Shown piece after piece: positions 14,383 to 22,885 of a DNA stretch of 64,000 nt (position 1 is its first letter; each line of letters opens with the position of its first letter). Location: positions 5,316,001 through 5,380,000 of the forward strand of contig NZ_CP031455.1 of the NCBI RefSeq assembly GCF_003391135.1. The letters are read 5' to 3'. The translations under genes were made by a program, and so were the position numbers. The DNA is from Streptoverticillium olivoreticuli subsp. olivoreticuli (GTDB taxonomy: Bacteria > Actinomycetota > Actinomycetes > Streptomycetales > Streptomycetaceae). Under the pieces are notes generated by a model. The model saw nothing but the letters and a program-made list of their open reading frames with translations. It was not told the DNA's origin and searched no databases.

Positions 14383-16635
14383 GTGTCGTCCCTCGCGCTT
14401 TACCGCCGCTACCGCCCCGAGTCCTTCGCCGAGGTCATCGGGCAGGAGCATGTCACCACCCCGTTGCAGCAGGCGCTGCGCAACAACAGGGTCAATCACG
14501 CATATCTGTTCAGCGGGCCGCGCGGCTGTGGCAAGACGACCAGTGCGCGCATCCTCGCCCGCTGTCTGAACTGTGAGCAGGGCCCCACGCCCACGCCCTG
14601 CGGTGAGTGCCAGTCCTGTCAGGACCTCGCGCGGGGCGGCCGGGGTTCGATCGATGTCATCGAGATCGACGCCGCCTCCCACGGTGGTGTGGACGACGCC
14701 CGTGAGCTGCGGGAAAAGGCGTTCTTCGGCCCCGCCTCCAGCCGGTACAAGATCTACATCATCGACGAGGCCCACATGGTCACCTCGGCGGGCTTCAACG
14801 CCCTGCTGAAGGTGGTCGAGGAGCCGCCGGAGCACCTCAAGTTCATCTTCGCGACCACGGAGCCCGAGAAGGTCATCGGGACGATCCGGTCGCGTACGCA
14901 CCACTATCCGTTCCGGCTCGTGCCCCCGGGCACCCTGCGGGAGTATCTCGGCGAGGTGTGCGGCCGGGAGGAGATCCCCGTCGAGGACGGCGTGCTGCCG
15001 CTGGTCGTCCGGGCGGGCGCGGGATCCGTGCGTGACTCGATGTCCGTGATGGACCAGCTCCTCGCCGGCGCCGCCGAGGACGGTGTGACATACGCCATGG
15101 CGACGTCCCTCCTCGGCTATACGGAGGGCTCGCTGCTCGACTCCGTCATCGACGCCTTCGCGGCGGGTGACGGCGCCGCGGCGTTCGAGGTCGTCGACCG
15201 TGTCATCGAGGGGGGCAACGACCCCCGCCGCTTCGTCGCCGACCTGCTGGAGCGGCTGCGCGACCTGGTGATCCTCGCCGCCGTGCCGGACGCCGCGGAG
15301 AAGGGGCTCATCGACGCCCCCGTGGATGTCGTGGAGCGTATGCAGGCGCAGGCCTCCGTCTTCGGTGCCGCGGAGCTCAGCCGGGCCGCCGACCTGGTCA
15401 ACGAGGGCCTGACCGAGATGCGCGGCGCGACCTCGCCGCGGCTCCAGCTGGAGCTGATCTGCGCGCGCGTGCTGTTGCCCGCGGCGTACGAGGACGAGCG
15501 CTCGGTGCGGGCCCGGCTCGAGAAGCTGGAGCGCGGGGTGCTCGCGGGCGCCTCCCTCGGGTATGTCCCCGGGCCCGAGGGGCATGGGGCGCCTGTCCCG
15601 GGGCTCTCCGGGCCCGCGGCCGCGCGGGCGGCGGTTTCCGGTGCTCCTGGCGTTCCCGTAGCTCCTCCGGCGCCCCCCGCGGCCGCACCGGCCCCGATGG
15701 CCCCGGCCCCGGTAGCCGCTCCGGCCCCGGCGGCCCCGGCGCAGCCCGCGCCCGCCGCCCAGGCGAGCGCCCCCGCGGCCCCCGCCGGAGCCTGGCCCTC
15801 CGCGGCCGCGCCCGGTTCCTCGCCGCAGGCGCCGCCGGCCGCTCAGACCACTCAGGCCGCCCCCCCGGCCGCCGCGCGTCCCGCGGGTGCCTGGCCGTCC
15901 GCCGCCGCTCCCGGGCAGGGAGGCGCCGCGAAGCCCGCAGCCGGTGCGTGGCCGTCCGCCGCCTCGCCCGGCCAGGGGGCCGCCGCTCCGGCCGCGCCCG
16001 CCCCGGTGTCGTACGGCGGGGCGCAGCAGGCCGCTCCGCAGGCGCAGCCCTCCGGGGACGCGAGCCAGGTGCGGCAGATGTGGCCGACGATCCTGGAGGC
16101 GGTCAAGAACCGCCGCCGTTTCACGTGGATCGTGCTCAGCCAGAACGCGGACATCGTCGGCTTCGACGGCACGACCCTCCAGGTCGGCTTCGCGAACGCC
16201 GGCGCGCGGGACAGCTTCGCCAACAGCGGCAGCGAGGAGGTGCTGCGGCAGGCGATCAGTGACGCGCTCAACGTGCAGTGGAAGGTCGAGCTCGTCGTCT
16301 CGCCCGGTGGCGGCGCCGGCGGGCCGGTCGTGAACTACGCGGGTACGCACGGCACCGGCGGCGGTCAGGGGATGCCCGCGGCCGCGCCCCCGGCGGCCCA
16401 GGGCTTCGCGCCGCGGCCCCCGCAGCCGCCCGCGGCGCCTCCCGTGCAGGAGCAGCGCCAGGGCCCGCCCCCGTCGGCACCGGTCCACCGGGAGCCGGAG
16501 CCGCCGCCGGTCGCGCCTGAGGACGACATGCCGGAGGAGGACGACCCGGATCTGGTCGACTCCGCGCTCACCGGCCACGACCTGATCGTCCGCGAGCTGG
16601 GGGCGACGGTGATCGAGGAGATCGCGAACGAGTGA
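14383..16635 (+). CDS. dnaX: DNA polymerase III subunit gamma/tau
   Basis: The protein is 750 residues, the clamp-loader ATPase. GTG at 14383 gives M-S-S-L-A-L-Y-R-R-Y-R-P, the standard N-terminus. In-frame codons further upstream overlap the SRP RNA side. Walker A G-P-R-G-C-G-K-T lies at 45-52, zinc cysteines at 61, 64, 73, 76 and 79, and the D-E-A-H box at 128-131. A long Ala/Pro-rich linker (about 430-590) separates the ATPase from a C-terminal tau-like domain (about 600-700). No slippery A/T-rich frameshift site is evident in this GC-rich gene, so a gamma form is not predicted from sequence. An acidic tail closes the protein. Confidence 0.95.
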   Translation: MSSLALYRRYRPESFAEVIGQEHVTTPLQQALRNNRVNHAYLFSGPRGCGKTTSARILARCLNCEQGPTPTPCGECQSCQDLARGGRGSIDVIEIDAASHGGVDDARELREKAFFGPASSRYKIYIIDEAHMVTSAGFNALLKVVEEPPEHLKFIFATTEPEKVIGTIRSRTHHYPFRLVPPGTLREYLGEVCGREEIPVEDGVLPLVVRAGAGSVRDSMSVMDQLLAGAAEDGVTYAMATSLLGYTEGSLLDSVIDAFAAGDGAAAFEVVDRVIEGGNDPRRFVADLLERLRDLVILAAVPDAAEKGLIDAPVDVVERMQAQASVFGAAELSRAADLVNEGLTEMRGATSPRLQLELICARVLLPAAYEDERSVRARLEKLERGVLAGASLGYVPGPEGHGAPVPGLSGPAAARAAVSGAPGVPVAPPAPPAAAPAPMAPAPVAAPAPAAPAQPAPAAQASAPAAPAGAWPSAAAPGSSPQAPPAAQTTQAAPPAAARPAGAWPSAAAPGQGGAAKPAAGAWPSAASPGQGAAAPAAPAPVSYGGAQQAAPQAQPSGDASQVRQMWPTILEAVKNRRRFTWIVLSQNADIVGFDGTTLQVGFANAGARDSFANSGSEEVLRQAISDALNVQWKVELVVSPGGGAGGPVVNYAGTHGTGGGQGMPAAAPPAAQGFAPRPPQPPAAPPVQEQRQGPPPSAPVHREPEPPPVAPEDDMPEEDDPDLVDSALTGHDLIVRELGATVIEEIANE

Positions 16636-16828
16636 GGGGCGGCGGCCGGGGCCTCCGCCCCGGGCCCCGGGTCCCGGCCCGGGGAGGCCGGGCGGGCCCG
16701 AATCCGCCCGGCGTGGTCAAGGCGCGGATCGAACAGGAAGCGCAGCCGTAGACCATAGGGCGCAGCGAGCGGCGAACACGTAGGCTCGGGCTACCGAAGG
16801 TTTGACGTCGACAGCCAGGAGCGAAACC

Positions 16829-17167
16829 GTGATCCCCGGTGGTGGCCAGCCCAACATGCAGCAGCTGCTCCAGCAGGCCCAGAAGATGCAGCAGGATCTC
16901 GCCGCGGCCCAGGAAGAGCTCGCGCGCACGCCCGTGGAGGGCACCGCGGGCGGCGGCCTGGTGAAGGCCACCGTCACCGGCGCCGGTGAGCTCCAGAGCC
17001 TGGTCATCGACCCCAAGGCCGTGGACCCCGAGGACACGGAGACGCTCGCCGACCTCGTGGTCGCCGCCGTCCGCGACGCCAACGCCGCCGCGCAGCAGCT
17101 CCAGCAGCAGAAGCTCGGCCCGCTGACCGCGGGTCTGGGCGGCGGCCTGCCCGGGCTGCCGTTCTAG
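16829..17167 (+). CDS. YbaB/EbfC family nucleoid-associated protein
   Basis: The protein is 112 residues, the typical length. It begins V-I-P-G-G-G-Q-P-N-M-Q-Q-L-L-Q-Q-A-Q-K-M-Q with long Gln-rich helices and the core T-A-G-G-G-L-V-K-A-T-V-T-G, characteristic of this dimeric DNA-binding family. GTG at 16829 has AGGAG eight bases upstream. The dnaX-ybaB-recR order is widely conserved, so the protein is thought to act around replication or repair, though its precise role is unsettled. Confidence 0.92.
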   Translation: MIPGGGQPNMQQLLQQAQKMQQDLAAAQEELARTPVEGTAGGGLVKATVTGAGELQSLVIDPKAVDPEDTETLADLVVAAVRDANAAAQQLQQQKLGPLTAGLGGGLPGLPF

Positions 17168-17234
17168 CACCGGCCCGGACCCTTACGACAACCGCAGAAG
17201 CAGAGACCGCAGAAGCAGAAGGAGCATTCGATCC

Positions 17235-17834
17235 GTGTATGAAGGCGTGGTCCAGGACCTCATCGACGAGCTGGGCAGGCTGCCCGGCGTCGGTCCCAAG
17301 AGCGCGCAGCGGATCGCCTTCCACATCCTCCAGGCCGAGCCCGCCGACGTCCGCCGGCTCGCGCACGCCCTGACCGAGGTCAAGGCGAAGGTCCGCTTCT
17401 GCGCCGTCTGCGGCAATGTCGCCCAGGAGGAGCGGTGCCGGGTCTGCCAGGACCCGCGCCGCGACCTCTCGGTGATCTGTGTCGTGGAGGAGTCCAAGGA
17501 TGTCGTCGCGATCGAGCGGACCCGCGAGTTCCGCGGCCGCTACCACGTCCTCGGCGGGGCCATCAGCCCCATCGAGGGCATCGGCCCCGACGATCTGCGC
17601 GTCCGTGAGCTGCTCACGCGGCTCGCGGACGGCACCGTCACCGAGCTGATTCTCGCCACGGACCCCAACCTGGAGGGGGAGGCCACCGCCACGTACCTCG
17701 CGCGCATGGTGAAACCCATGGGTTTGAAGGTCACGCGGCTGGCCAGCGGTCTTCCTGTGGGTGGAGACCTTGAATACGCCGACGAGGTCACGCTCGGGCG
17801 TGCCTTCGAAGGGAGACGACTTCTCGATGTCTGA
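17235..17834 (+). CDS. recR: Recombination mediator RecR
   Basis: The protein is 199 residues. A helix-hairpin-helix (L-P-G-V-G-P-K-S-A-Q-R, 16-26) is followed by a C4 zinc finger (Cys 56, 59, 68, 71) and a Toprim domain (about 78-170; V-V-E-E, then D-P-N-L-E-G-E-A-T). With RecO/RecF it loads RecA on SSB-coated gaps. GTG at 17235 follows an AGAAGGAG ribosome site. The stop overlaps the start of the next gene by eight bases. Confidence 0.95.
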   Translation: MYEGVVQDLIDELGRLPGVGPKSAQRIAFHILQAEPADVRRLAHALTEVKAKVRFCAVCGNVAQEERCRVCQDPRRDLSVICVVEESKDVVAIERTREFRGRYHVLGGAISPIEGIGPDDLRVRELLTRLADGTVTELILATDPNLEGEATATYLARMVKPMGLKVTRLASGLPVGGDLEYADEVTLGRAFEGRRLLDV

Positions 17835-18483
17835 CGCAACGCTGCATGACGCCAAACGCGATCCCGATGATTTCGCCGTCCAGATCGCGGATTCGATCGA
17901 GAGCTTCATCGTCGCCGTCGCCGAGGTGTCCCGTGGCGACGAGCCGGACAGCGCCGTGCCCTTCCTGCTGCTGGAGGTCTCCCAGCTCCTCCTCACCGGC
18001 GGCCGGCTCGGCGCGCACGAGGACTTCCTCCCCGACGAGCGGTACGAGCCCGACGTCGGCCCGGAGCCGGACGTCGACGAGCTGCGCGAGCGGTTCGCCC
18101 GGCTGCTGGACCCGGTGGACGTCTACTCCGAGGTCTTCGACCCGTACGTGCCGCGCAGCGCGCCCGTCGCCTGCCGGATCTCCGACGACCTCGCCGACAT
18201 CATCACCGACCTGCGGCACGGCATGGCCCACTACCGCGACGGCCGTGTGAGCGAGGCCCTGTGGTGGTGGCAGTTCTCGTACCTGTCCAACTGGGGCCCC
18301 ACTGCCTCCGCGGCACTCCGGGCGCTCCAGTCGCTGGTCGCGCACGTCCGCCTGGACCAGCCGCTGGACGAGCTGAACGGCCTGGACACGGACGCGGCGG
18401 CGACGGAGGAGCAGCTGGCCGAGGAGGCGGGGCGGGTGATGGCGGAGGAGATCGCGGCCCCGCTGGGGATCCGCCACTCCTAG
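17827..18483 (+). CDS. DUF5063 family protein
   Basis: The protein is 218 residues, acidic, soluble and without signal or membrane segments. It contains D-D-F-A-V-Q-I-A-D-S-I-E-S-F near the start and a conserved-looking W-W-W-Q-F-S-Y-L-S-N-W-G stretch near 155-166. It matches the DUF5063 proteins that follow recR in streptomycetes. Translation is coupled to recR by an 8-bp overlap (ATG 17827, recR stop 17832-17834). No enzymatic motif is visible, so function is unknown. An in-frame start back to 17761 lies inside recR and is unlikely. Confidence 0.8.
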   Translation: MSDATLHDAKRDPDDFAVQIADSIESFIVAVAEVSRGDEPDSAVPFLLLEVSQLLLTGGRLGAHEDFLPDERYEPDVGPEPDVDELRERFARLLDPVDVYSEVFDPYVPRSAPVACRISDDLADIITDLRHGMAHYRDGRVSEALWWWQFSYLSNWGPTASAALRALQSLVAHVRLDQPLDELNGLDTDAAATEEQLAEEAGRVMAEEIAAPLGIRHS

Positions 18484-18490
18484 CCGCGGC

Positions 18491-19267
18491 TCACGGACCC
18501 GGGGCGAGGACCTCCTCGCCTGCGGGTACGCGCGCGGTGGCCGCGGCCGTGTCGTCCTGCCGCGAACGGTCGCGGCGGGCGGTCAGTACGGCCCAGGCCA
18601 GCAGCGCGGCGGTGCCCGCGCCGGTGATCAGCAGGGGTGTCCACACGCTGTGGACGAACCACGGCGTGGCGGCGCCGAGCACGCCGACGAGGAGGGCCGC
18701 CGCCGACGGAACCGCGATCTGCAGGGGCGAACGCCGCGGCGAGTCAGTGGAGCGGCGGCCGAACCGGTACGCCGCCCACAGGAAGCCCGCGGCCACCGGC
18801 AGCAGCCCCAGGGCGATCGCGTACGGCAGGCGGTAGCCGCCCCGCGGGTCGTCGTCCGTGCGCTGCCGCAGGTTGTGGAAGTCGACAAAGCGGCTCTTGT
18901 GGTGCCAGTGGGTGACCGTGACCCGGTCGCCGGGCTTGACCTTGCCGACGACGGAGGGCCGCCCGGCCATCAGGATGCGGTGGCGGGTGCCGTCGTCCTC
19001 GGTGACCGAGAGCCACCGCTGCGCCGACGCCCCCGAGGTGACCGTCTCGGTCCCGTTCACGGTGGCCGCCACCGGCCGCAGGCACTTCTTCGACACCGCG
19101 TCGGCCCGGCACGAGTGCGCGGTCTTGAAAGCGCGCTGCTCGGCCCGCGCGCCGGGCACGGTGACCAGCAGCAGATACGCCGCGGCGATCGCGCAGACCG
19201 CGCCGACCACCGCTGTGACCAGCGTCGACCGCCGTTCCATACGGGTCGGCGTAGACACGGCGCTCAT
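18491..19267 (-). CDS. Hypothetical membrane protein
   Basis: The protein is 258 residues. An N-terminal hydrophobic segment (about 14-36) is followed by an exported-looking domain with four Cys (around H-S-C-R-A-D-A-V-S-K-K-C) and a beta-rich S-V-T-E-D-D-G-T-R-H-R stretch. Further hydrophobic segments lie at about 148-166, 187-205 and 209-226. The layout suggests an extracytoplasmic sensor or assembly protein between helices. I do not recognise the family. It is convergent with the DUF5063 gene. A 20-codon ORF overlaps its start by ATGA. Confidence 0.75.
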   Translation of the reverse strand: MSAVSTPTRMERRSTLVTAVVGAVCAIAAAYLLLVTVPGARAEQRAFKTAHSCRADAVSKKCLRPVAATVNGTETVTSGASAQRWLSVTEDDGTRHRILMAGRPSVVGKVKPGDRVTVTHWHHKSRFVDFHNLRQRTDDDPRGGYRLPYAIALGLLPVAAGFLWAAYRFGRRSTDSPRRSPLQIAVPSAAALLVGVLGAATPWFVHSVWTPLLITGAGTAALLAWAVLTARRDRSRQDDTAAATARVPAGEEVLAPGP

Positions 19268-19326
19268 CGCGGGCCCAGCAGCATGCGCATGCTCCGCAGG
19301 GCGAAGCAGAAGTGCTTGATTGTCAT
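19264..19326 (-). CDS. 20-residue ORF overlapping the next start (leader peptide candidate)
   Basis: ATG at 19326 opens a 20-codon frame (begins M-T-I-K-H-F-C-F-A-L-R-S, ends L-L-G-P-R). Its TGA overlaps the ATG of the membrane-protein gene (ATGA). The overlap suggests translational coupling. It is too short to classify. It may be a genuine short peptide, a regulatory leader, or chance. Confidence 0.4.
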   Translation of the reverse strand: MTIKHFCFALRSMRMLLGPR

Positions 19327-19563
19327 GCGCACATTTTCCCCAGGCCCCTCCGGACGGCGACGGCGGCCCGGCGCCCGCGCCCGGGCGGCAGGGTGGCGCC
19401 GGAAGGGGTGTGAGCTGGGTTACCTTCGAGCGTGAGGGCGGGTGCGGCGGGCAGGGGGACCCGGCGAGGGCGAAACCGTCTCAGCATGCGGTATCCGCAT
19501 GGCCGAAAGCAGTCGCTCGTTAGACTGAGCCGACCGCATTACACATAGCTGCGAGGAGCGCAC

Positions 19564-20835
19564 GTGGGCCTTGTCGTGCAGAAGTACGGAGGCTCCTCCG
19601 TTGCCGATGCCGAAGGCATCAAGCGGGTTGCCAAGCGAATCGTGGAAGCCAAGAAGAACGGCAACCGTGTGGTTGTCGTGGTTTCCGCGATGGGTGACAC
19701 GACGGACGAGTTGATCGATCTCGCCGGGCAGGTTTCCCCGATCCCTGCCGGACGTGAATTCGACATGCTGCTGACCGCCGGGGAGCGCATCTCCATGGCG
19801 CTGCTGGCGATGGCGATCAAAAACCTCGGTCACGAGGCGCAGTCGTTCACCGGTAGCCAGGCCGGGGTCATCACCGACTCGGTCCACAACAAAGCGCGGA
19901 TCATCGATGTCACGCCGGGGCGGATCCAGCAGTCCGTCGACGCGGGCAACATCGCGATCGTGGCCGGCTTCCAGGGTGTGTCCCAGGACAAGAAGGACAT
20001 CACCACCCTGGGGCGGGGCGGCAGCGACACCACCGCCGTCGCCCTGGCCGCCGCGCTGAACGCCGAGGTGTGCGAGATCTACACCGACGTCGACGGGGTC
20101 TTCACCGCCGATCCACGGGTCGTGAAGAAGGCCCGGAAGATCGAGTGGATCTCGTTCGAGGACATGCTGGAGCTGGCGAGCTCCGGCTCCAAGGTGCTGC
20201 TGCACCGCTGCGTCGAGTACGCACGCCGTTACAACATCCCGATCCACGTGCGCTCGTCCTTCTCGGGGCTCCAGGGCACCTGGGTCAGCAACGAACCGCG
20301 AGGGGACCAGCCGATGGAGCAGGCGATCATTTCGGGTGTTGCCCACGACACCTCCGAGGCCAAGGTCACGGTCGTCGGGGTGCCGGACAAGCCGGGTGAG
20401 GCGGCGACGATCTTCCGGGCGATCGCGGACGCCGAGATCAACATCGACATGGTCGTGCAGAACGTCTCCGCCGCGTCCACCGGCCTGACCGACATCTCCT
20501 TCACCCTGCCGAAGACGGAGGGGCGCAAGGCGATCGAGGCGCTGGAGCGCACGAAGGACCGGGTCGGCTTCGACTCGCTGCGCTACGACGACCAGATCGC
20601 CAAGATCTCGCTGGTCGGCGCGGGGATGAAGACGAACCCGGGGGTCACGGCGACCTTCTTCGAGTCGCTGTCGAACGCCGGGGTGAACATCGAGCTCATC
20701 TCGACGTCCGAGATCCGCATCTCGGTGGTCACGCGCGCCGACGACGTGAACGAGGCCGTGCGCGCCGTGCACACCGCCTTCGGTCTGGACACCGAGAGCG
20801 ACGAGGCCGTCGTCTACGGAGGCACCGGTCGATGA
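19564..20835 (+). CDS. ask: Aspartate kinase
   Basis: The protein is 423 residues. It phosphorylates aspartate at the head of lysine, threonine, methionine and isoleucine synthesis. K-Y-G-G-S-S-V lies at residues 7-13, G-R-G-G-S-D-T-T near 150, and two ACT domains fill the C-terminal ~165 residues (feedback site). GTG at 19564 has GAGGAG upstream. An internal ATG at 20314 (residue 251), behind a cgagggga site, matches the place where Corynebacterium and Bacillus start a separate beta subunit. asd follows with ATGA overlap, the usual actinobacterial operon. Confidence 0.95.
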   Translation: MGLVVQKYGGSSVADAEGIKRVAKRIVEAKKNGNRVVVVVSAMGDTTDELIDLAGQVSPIPAGREFDMLLTAGERISMALLAMAIKNLGHEAQSFTGSQAGVITDSVHNKARIIDVTPGRIQQSVDAGNIAIVAGFQGVSQDKKDITTLGRGGSDTTAVALAAALNAEVCEIYTDVDGVFTADPRVVKKARKIEWISFEDMLELASSGSKVLLHRCVEYARRYNIPIHVRSSFSGLQGTWVSNEPRGDQPMEQAIISGVAHDTSEAKVTVVGVPDKPGEAATIFRAIADAEINIDMVVQNVSAASTGLTDISFTLPKTEGRKAIEALERTKDRVGFDSLRYDDQIAKISLVGAGMKTNPGVTATFFESLSNAGVNIELISTSEIRISVVTRADDVNEAVRAVHTAFGLDTESDEAVVYGGTGR

Positions 20836-21932
20836 CCGGCGCCGGCTCTGCGGCCCGTGTCCCCTCGGGGGGTACGGGCCGTAGGCCGACCCTCGCCGTC
20901 GTCGGCGCCACGGGCGCCGTCGGGACGGTGCTGCTGGGGATCCTGTCGCAGCGCGCGGACGTGTGGGGCGAGGTCCGCCTCGTCGCGTCCGCCCGTTCGG
21001 CGGGCCGGAAGCTGATGGTCCGGGGCGCGGAGACCGAGGTCGTCGCGCTGAGCGAGGAGGCGTTCGAGGGCGTCGACGTCGCGATGTTCGACGTGCCGGA
21101 CGAGGTGGCCGCGCAGTGGGCGCCGGTGGCCGTCGCCAAGGGCGCGGTCGTCGTGGACAATTCCGGCGCGTTCCGGATGGACCCGGATGTGCCGCTGGTG
21201 GTGCCCGAGGTCAACGCGCACGCGGCGCGGGTGCGGCCGCGCGGGATCATCTCCAACCCCAACTGCACCACGCTGTCGATGATCGTCGCGATGGGCGCGC
21301 TGCACGCCGAGTTCGGGCTGAGCGAGCTGATCGTGGCCTCGTACCAGGCCGCTTCGGGCGCGGGACAGGCGGGCGTGGCGACGCTGCGGGCGCAGTTGGC
21401 CGCCGTCGCGGGTACGGATCTGGGCGAGAAGCCGGGCGATGTGCGCCGGGCGGTCGGCGACGACCTGGGGCCGTTCCCGGCCCCGCTGGCGCTGAACGTG
21501 GTGCCCTGGGCGGGGTCGCCGCGGGAGGCCGGCTGGTCGTCCGAGGAGCTGAAGGTGCGCGAAGAGTCGCGGAAGATCCTGGGGCTGCCGAAGCTGCGGG
21601 TCAGCGCGACCTGTGTGCGCGTACCGGTGCTCACCACCCACTCGCTGGCCGTGCACGCGCGCTTCGAGAACGAGGTGACCGTCGAGCAGGCGCACGAGAT
21701 CCTGGCCAACGCGCCGGGCGTGGTGCTCGTCGACGACCCGGGCGAGGGCGAATTCCCCACCCCCGCGGACGCGGTGGGGACGGACCCCACCTGGGTGGGC
21801 CGCGTACGGCGCTCGCTGGACGATCCGAACGCCCTGGAGCTGTTCGTCTGCGGCGACAACCTGCGCAAGGGTGCCGCGCTCAACACCGCCCAGATCGCCG
21901 AAGTCGTGGCGGCGGAGCTGACGGCTCCCTAA
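20832..21932 (+). CDS. asd: Aspartate-semialdehyde dehydrogenase
   Basis: The protein is 366 residues. It reduces aspartyl phosphate to the semialdehyde with NADPH, the step after aspartate kinase. The NADP loop G-A-T-G-A-V-G lies at 25-31, and the catalytic Cys145 is in S-N-P-N-C-T-T. G-A-G-Q-A-G and the later C-V-R-V-P-V and H-S-L-A segments fit the family. The ATG overlaps the ask stop. The first ~20 residues are an extra Gly/Ser/Arg tail relative to most homologues. Confidence 0.95.
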   Translation: MTGAGSAARVPSGGTGRRPTLAVVGATGAVGTVLLGILSQRADVWGEVRLVASARSAGRKLMVRGAETEVVALSEEAFEGVDVAMFDVPDEVAAQWAPVAVAKGAVVVDNSGAFRMDPDVPLVVPEVNAHAARVRPRGIISNPNCTTLSMIVAMGALHAEFGLSELIVASYQAASGAGQAGVATLRAQLAAVAGTDLGEKPGDVRRAVGDDLGPFPAPLALNVVPWAGSPREAGWSSEELKVREESRKILGLPKLRVSATCVRVPVLTTHSLAVHARFENEVTVEQAHEILANAPGVVLVDDPGEGEFPTPADAVGTDPTWVGRVRRSLDDPNALELFVCGDNLRKGAALNTAQIAEVVAAELTAP

Positions 21933-22228
21933 TCTGGAGGACTCGTGAAGGTCCTGTGATCAAGTCGTTGGTCCAGACCTCTTGAGCTGGGCAGATGGTG
22001 TGTTCGACTATTCACACCCCGCTCGACGGGCGCGACCGTGGCCCCGCGTCGCAACCGCCGGCCGGCCGGGGAGCGTCTTTGTTGCCGTCTCTCGGGGTGG
22101 CGCCAAAATCGGGGCATCGAGGAAGAGCTGGTACGCATGAGGGCATATGACGCACCGTCGAGCGGTGCTGTGTCAGACGGGGTGCCTCGCGCGTACAACC
22201 CTGACGGGGGGAAGCGTGTCCAACAGGC

Positions 22229-22885
22229 GTGGCAGAGGTCATCAGCATCGCAACCGCCCCGCGGCGCAGCAGTGCAGTGCGTCCGCGTCCGCGCACGCCG
22301 GGCGGTATGCCGGTGATCGCTCCCTGGCCCACCACCCGTCCCGCCGCCCAGCTACCGCCCCAGCGTGGGGACGCTGACGAGGCGATGGCAGCGGGCACCA
22401 CAGTCGACCACCTCACCGAGACCTACCGCGCCCACTACCGGTCGCTGCTCGGCCTGGCGGCGCTGCTCCTCGACGACACCGCGTCCTGCGAGGACGTGGT
22501 GCAGGAGGCGTTCATCCGGGTGCACTCCGCGCGGGGCCGCGTCCGGGAGCCGGAGAAGACCCTTGCCTATTTGAGGCAGACTGTCGTCAATCTGTCCCGA
22601 TCCGCGCTCCGCCGCCGCATCCTCGGGCTGAAGCTGCTCTCCAAGCCGATGCCCGACATGGCGAGCGCCGAAGAGGGTGCGTACGAACAGCTGGAGCGAG
22701 ACCAATTGATCACCGCGATGCGCGGACTGCAGCGCCGCCAGCGTGAGGTGCTCGTCCTCCGCTATTTCGCCGACATGACCGAGGCCCAGGTCGCCGAGAC
22801 CCTGGGCCTCTCGCTCGGGTCGGTCAAGGCCTACGGCTCCCGGGGCATCGCGGCGCTCCGTGTCGCCATGGAGGCTCCGGCATGA
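22229..22885 (+). CDS. SigE-family ECF RNA polymerase sigma factor
   Basis: The protein is 218 residues. After a ~60-residue Pro/Arg-rich lead come region 2 (Y-R-S-L-L-G-L-A-A-L-L-L, then C-E-D-V-V-Q-E-A-F) and region 4 (L-Q-R-R-Q-R-E-V-L-V-L-R-Y, then G-L-S-L-G-S-V-K-A-Y-G-S-R-G). The G-S-V-K-x-x-x-x-R-G helix is typical of the SigE-family ECF group of actinomycetes. The start is uncertain: GTG 22229 is about 17 bases after a gggggaag, with in-frame ATGs at 22307 and 22385. The next gene overlaps by ATGA and encodes a single-pass membrane protein, probably its partner. The 296 bases upstream hold no gene; I assume a promoter region. Confidence 0.85.
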   Translation: MAEVISIATAPRRSSAVRPRPRTPGGMPVIAPWPTTRPAAQLPPQRGDADEAMAAGTTVDHLTETYRAHYRSLLGLAALLLDDTASCEDVVQEAFIRVHSARGRVREPEKTLAYLRQTVVNLSRSALRRRILGLKLLSKPMPDMASAEEGAYEQLERDQLITAMRGLQRRQREVLVLRYFADMTEAQVAETLGLSLGSVKAYGSRGIAALRVAMEAPA

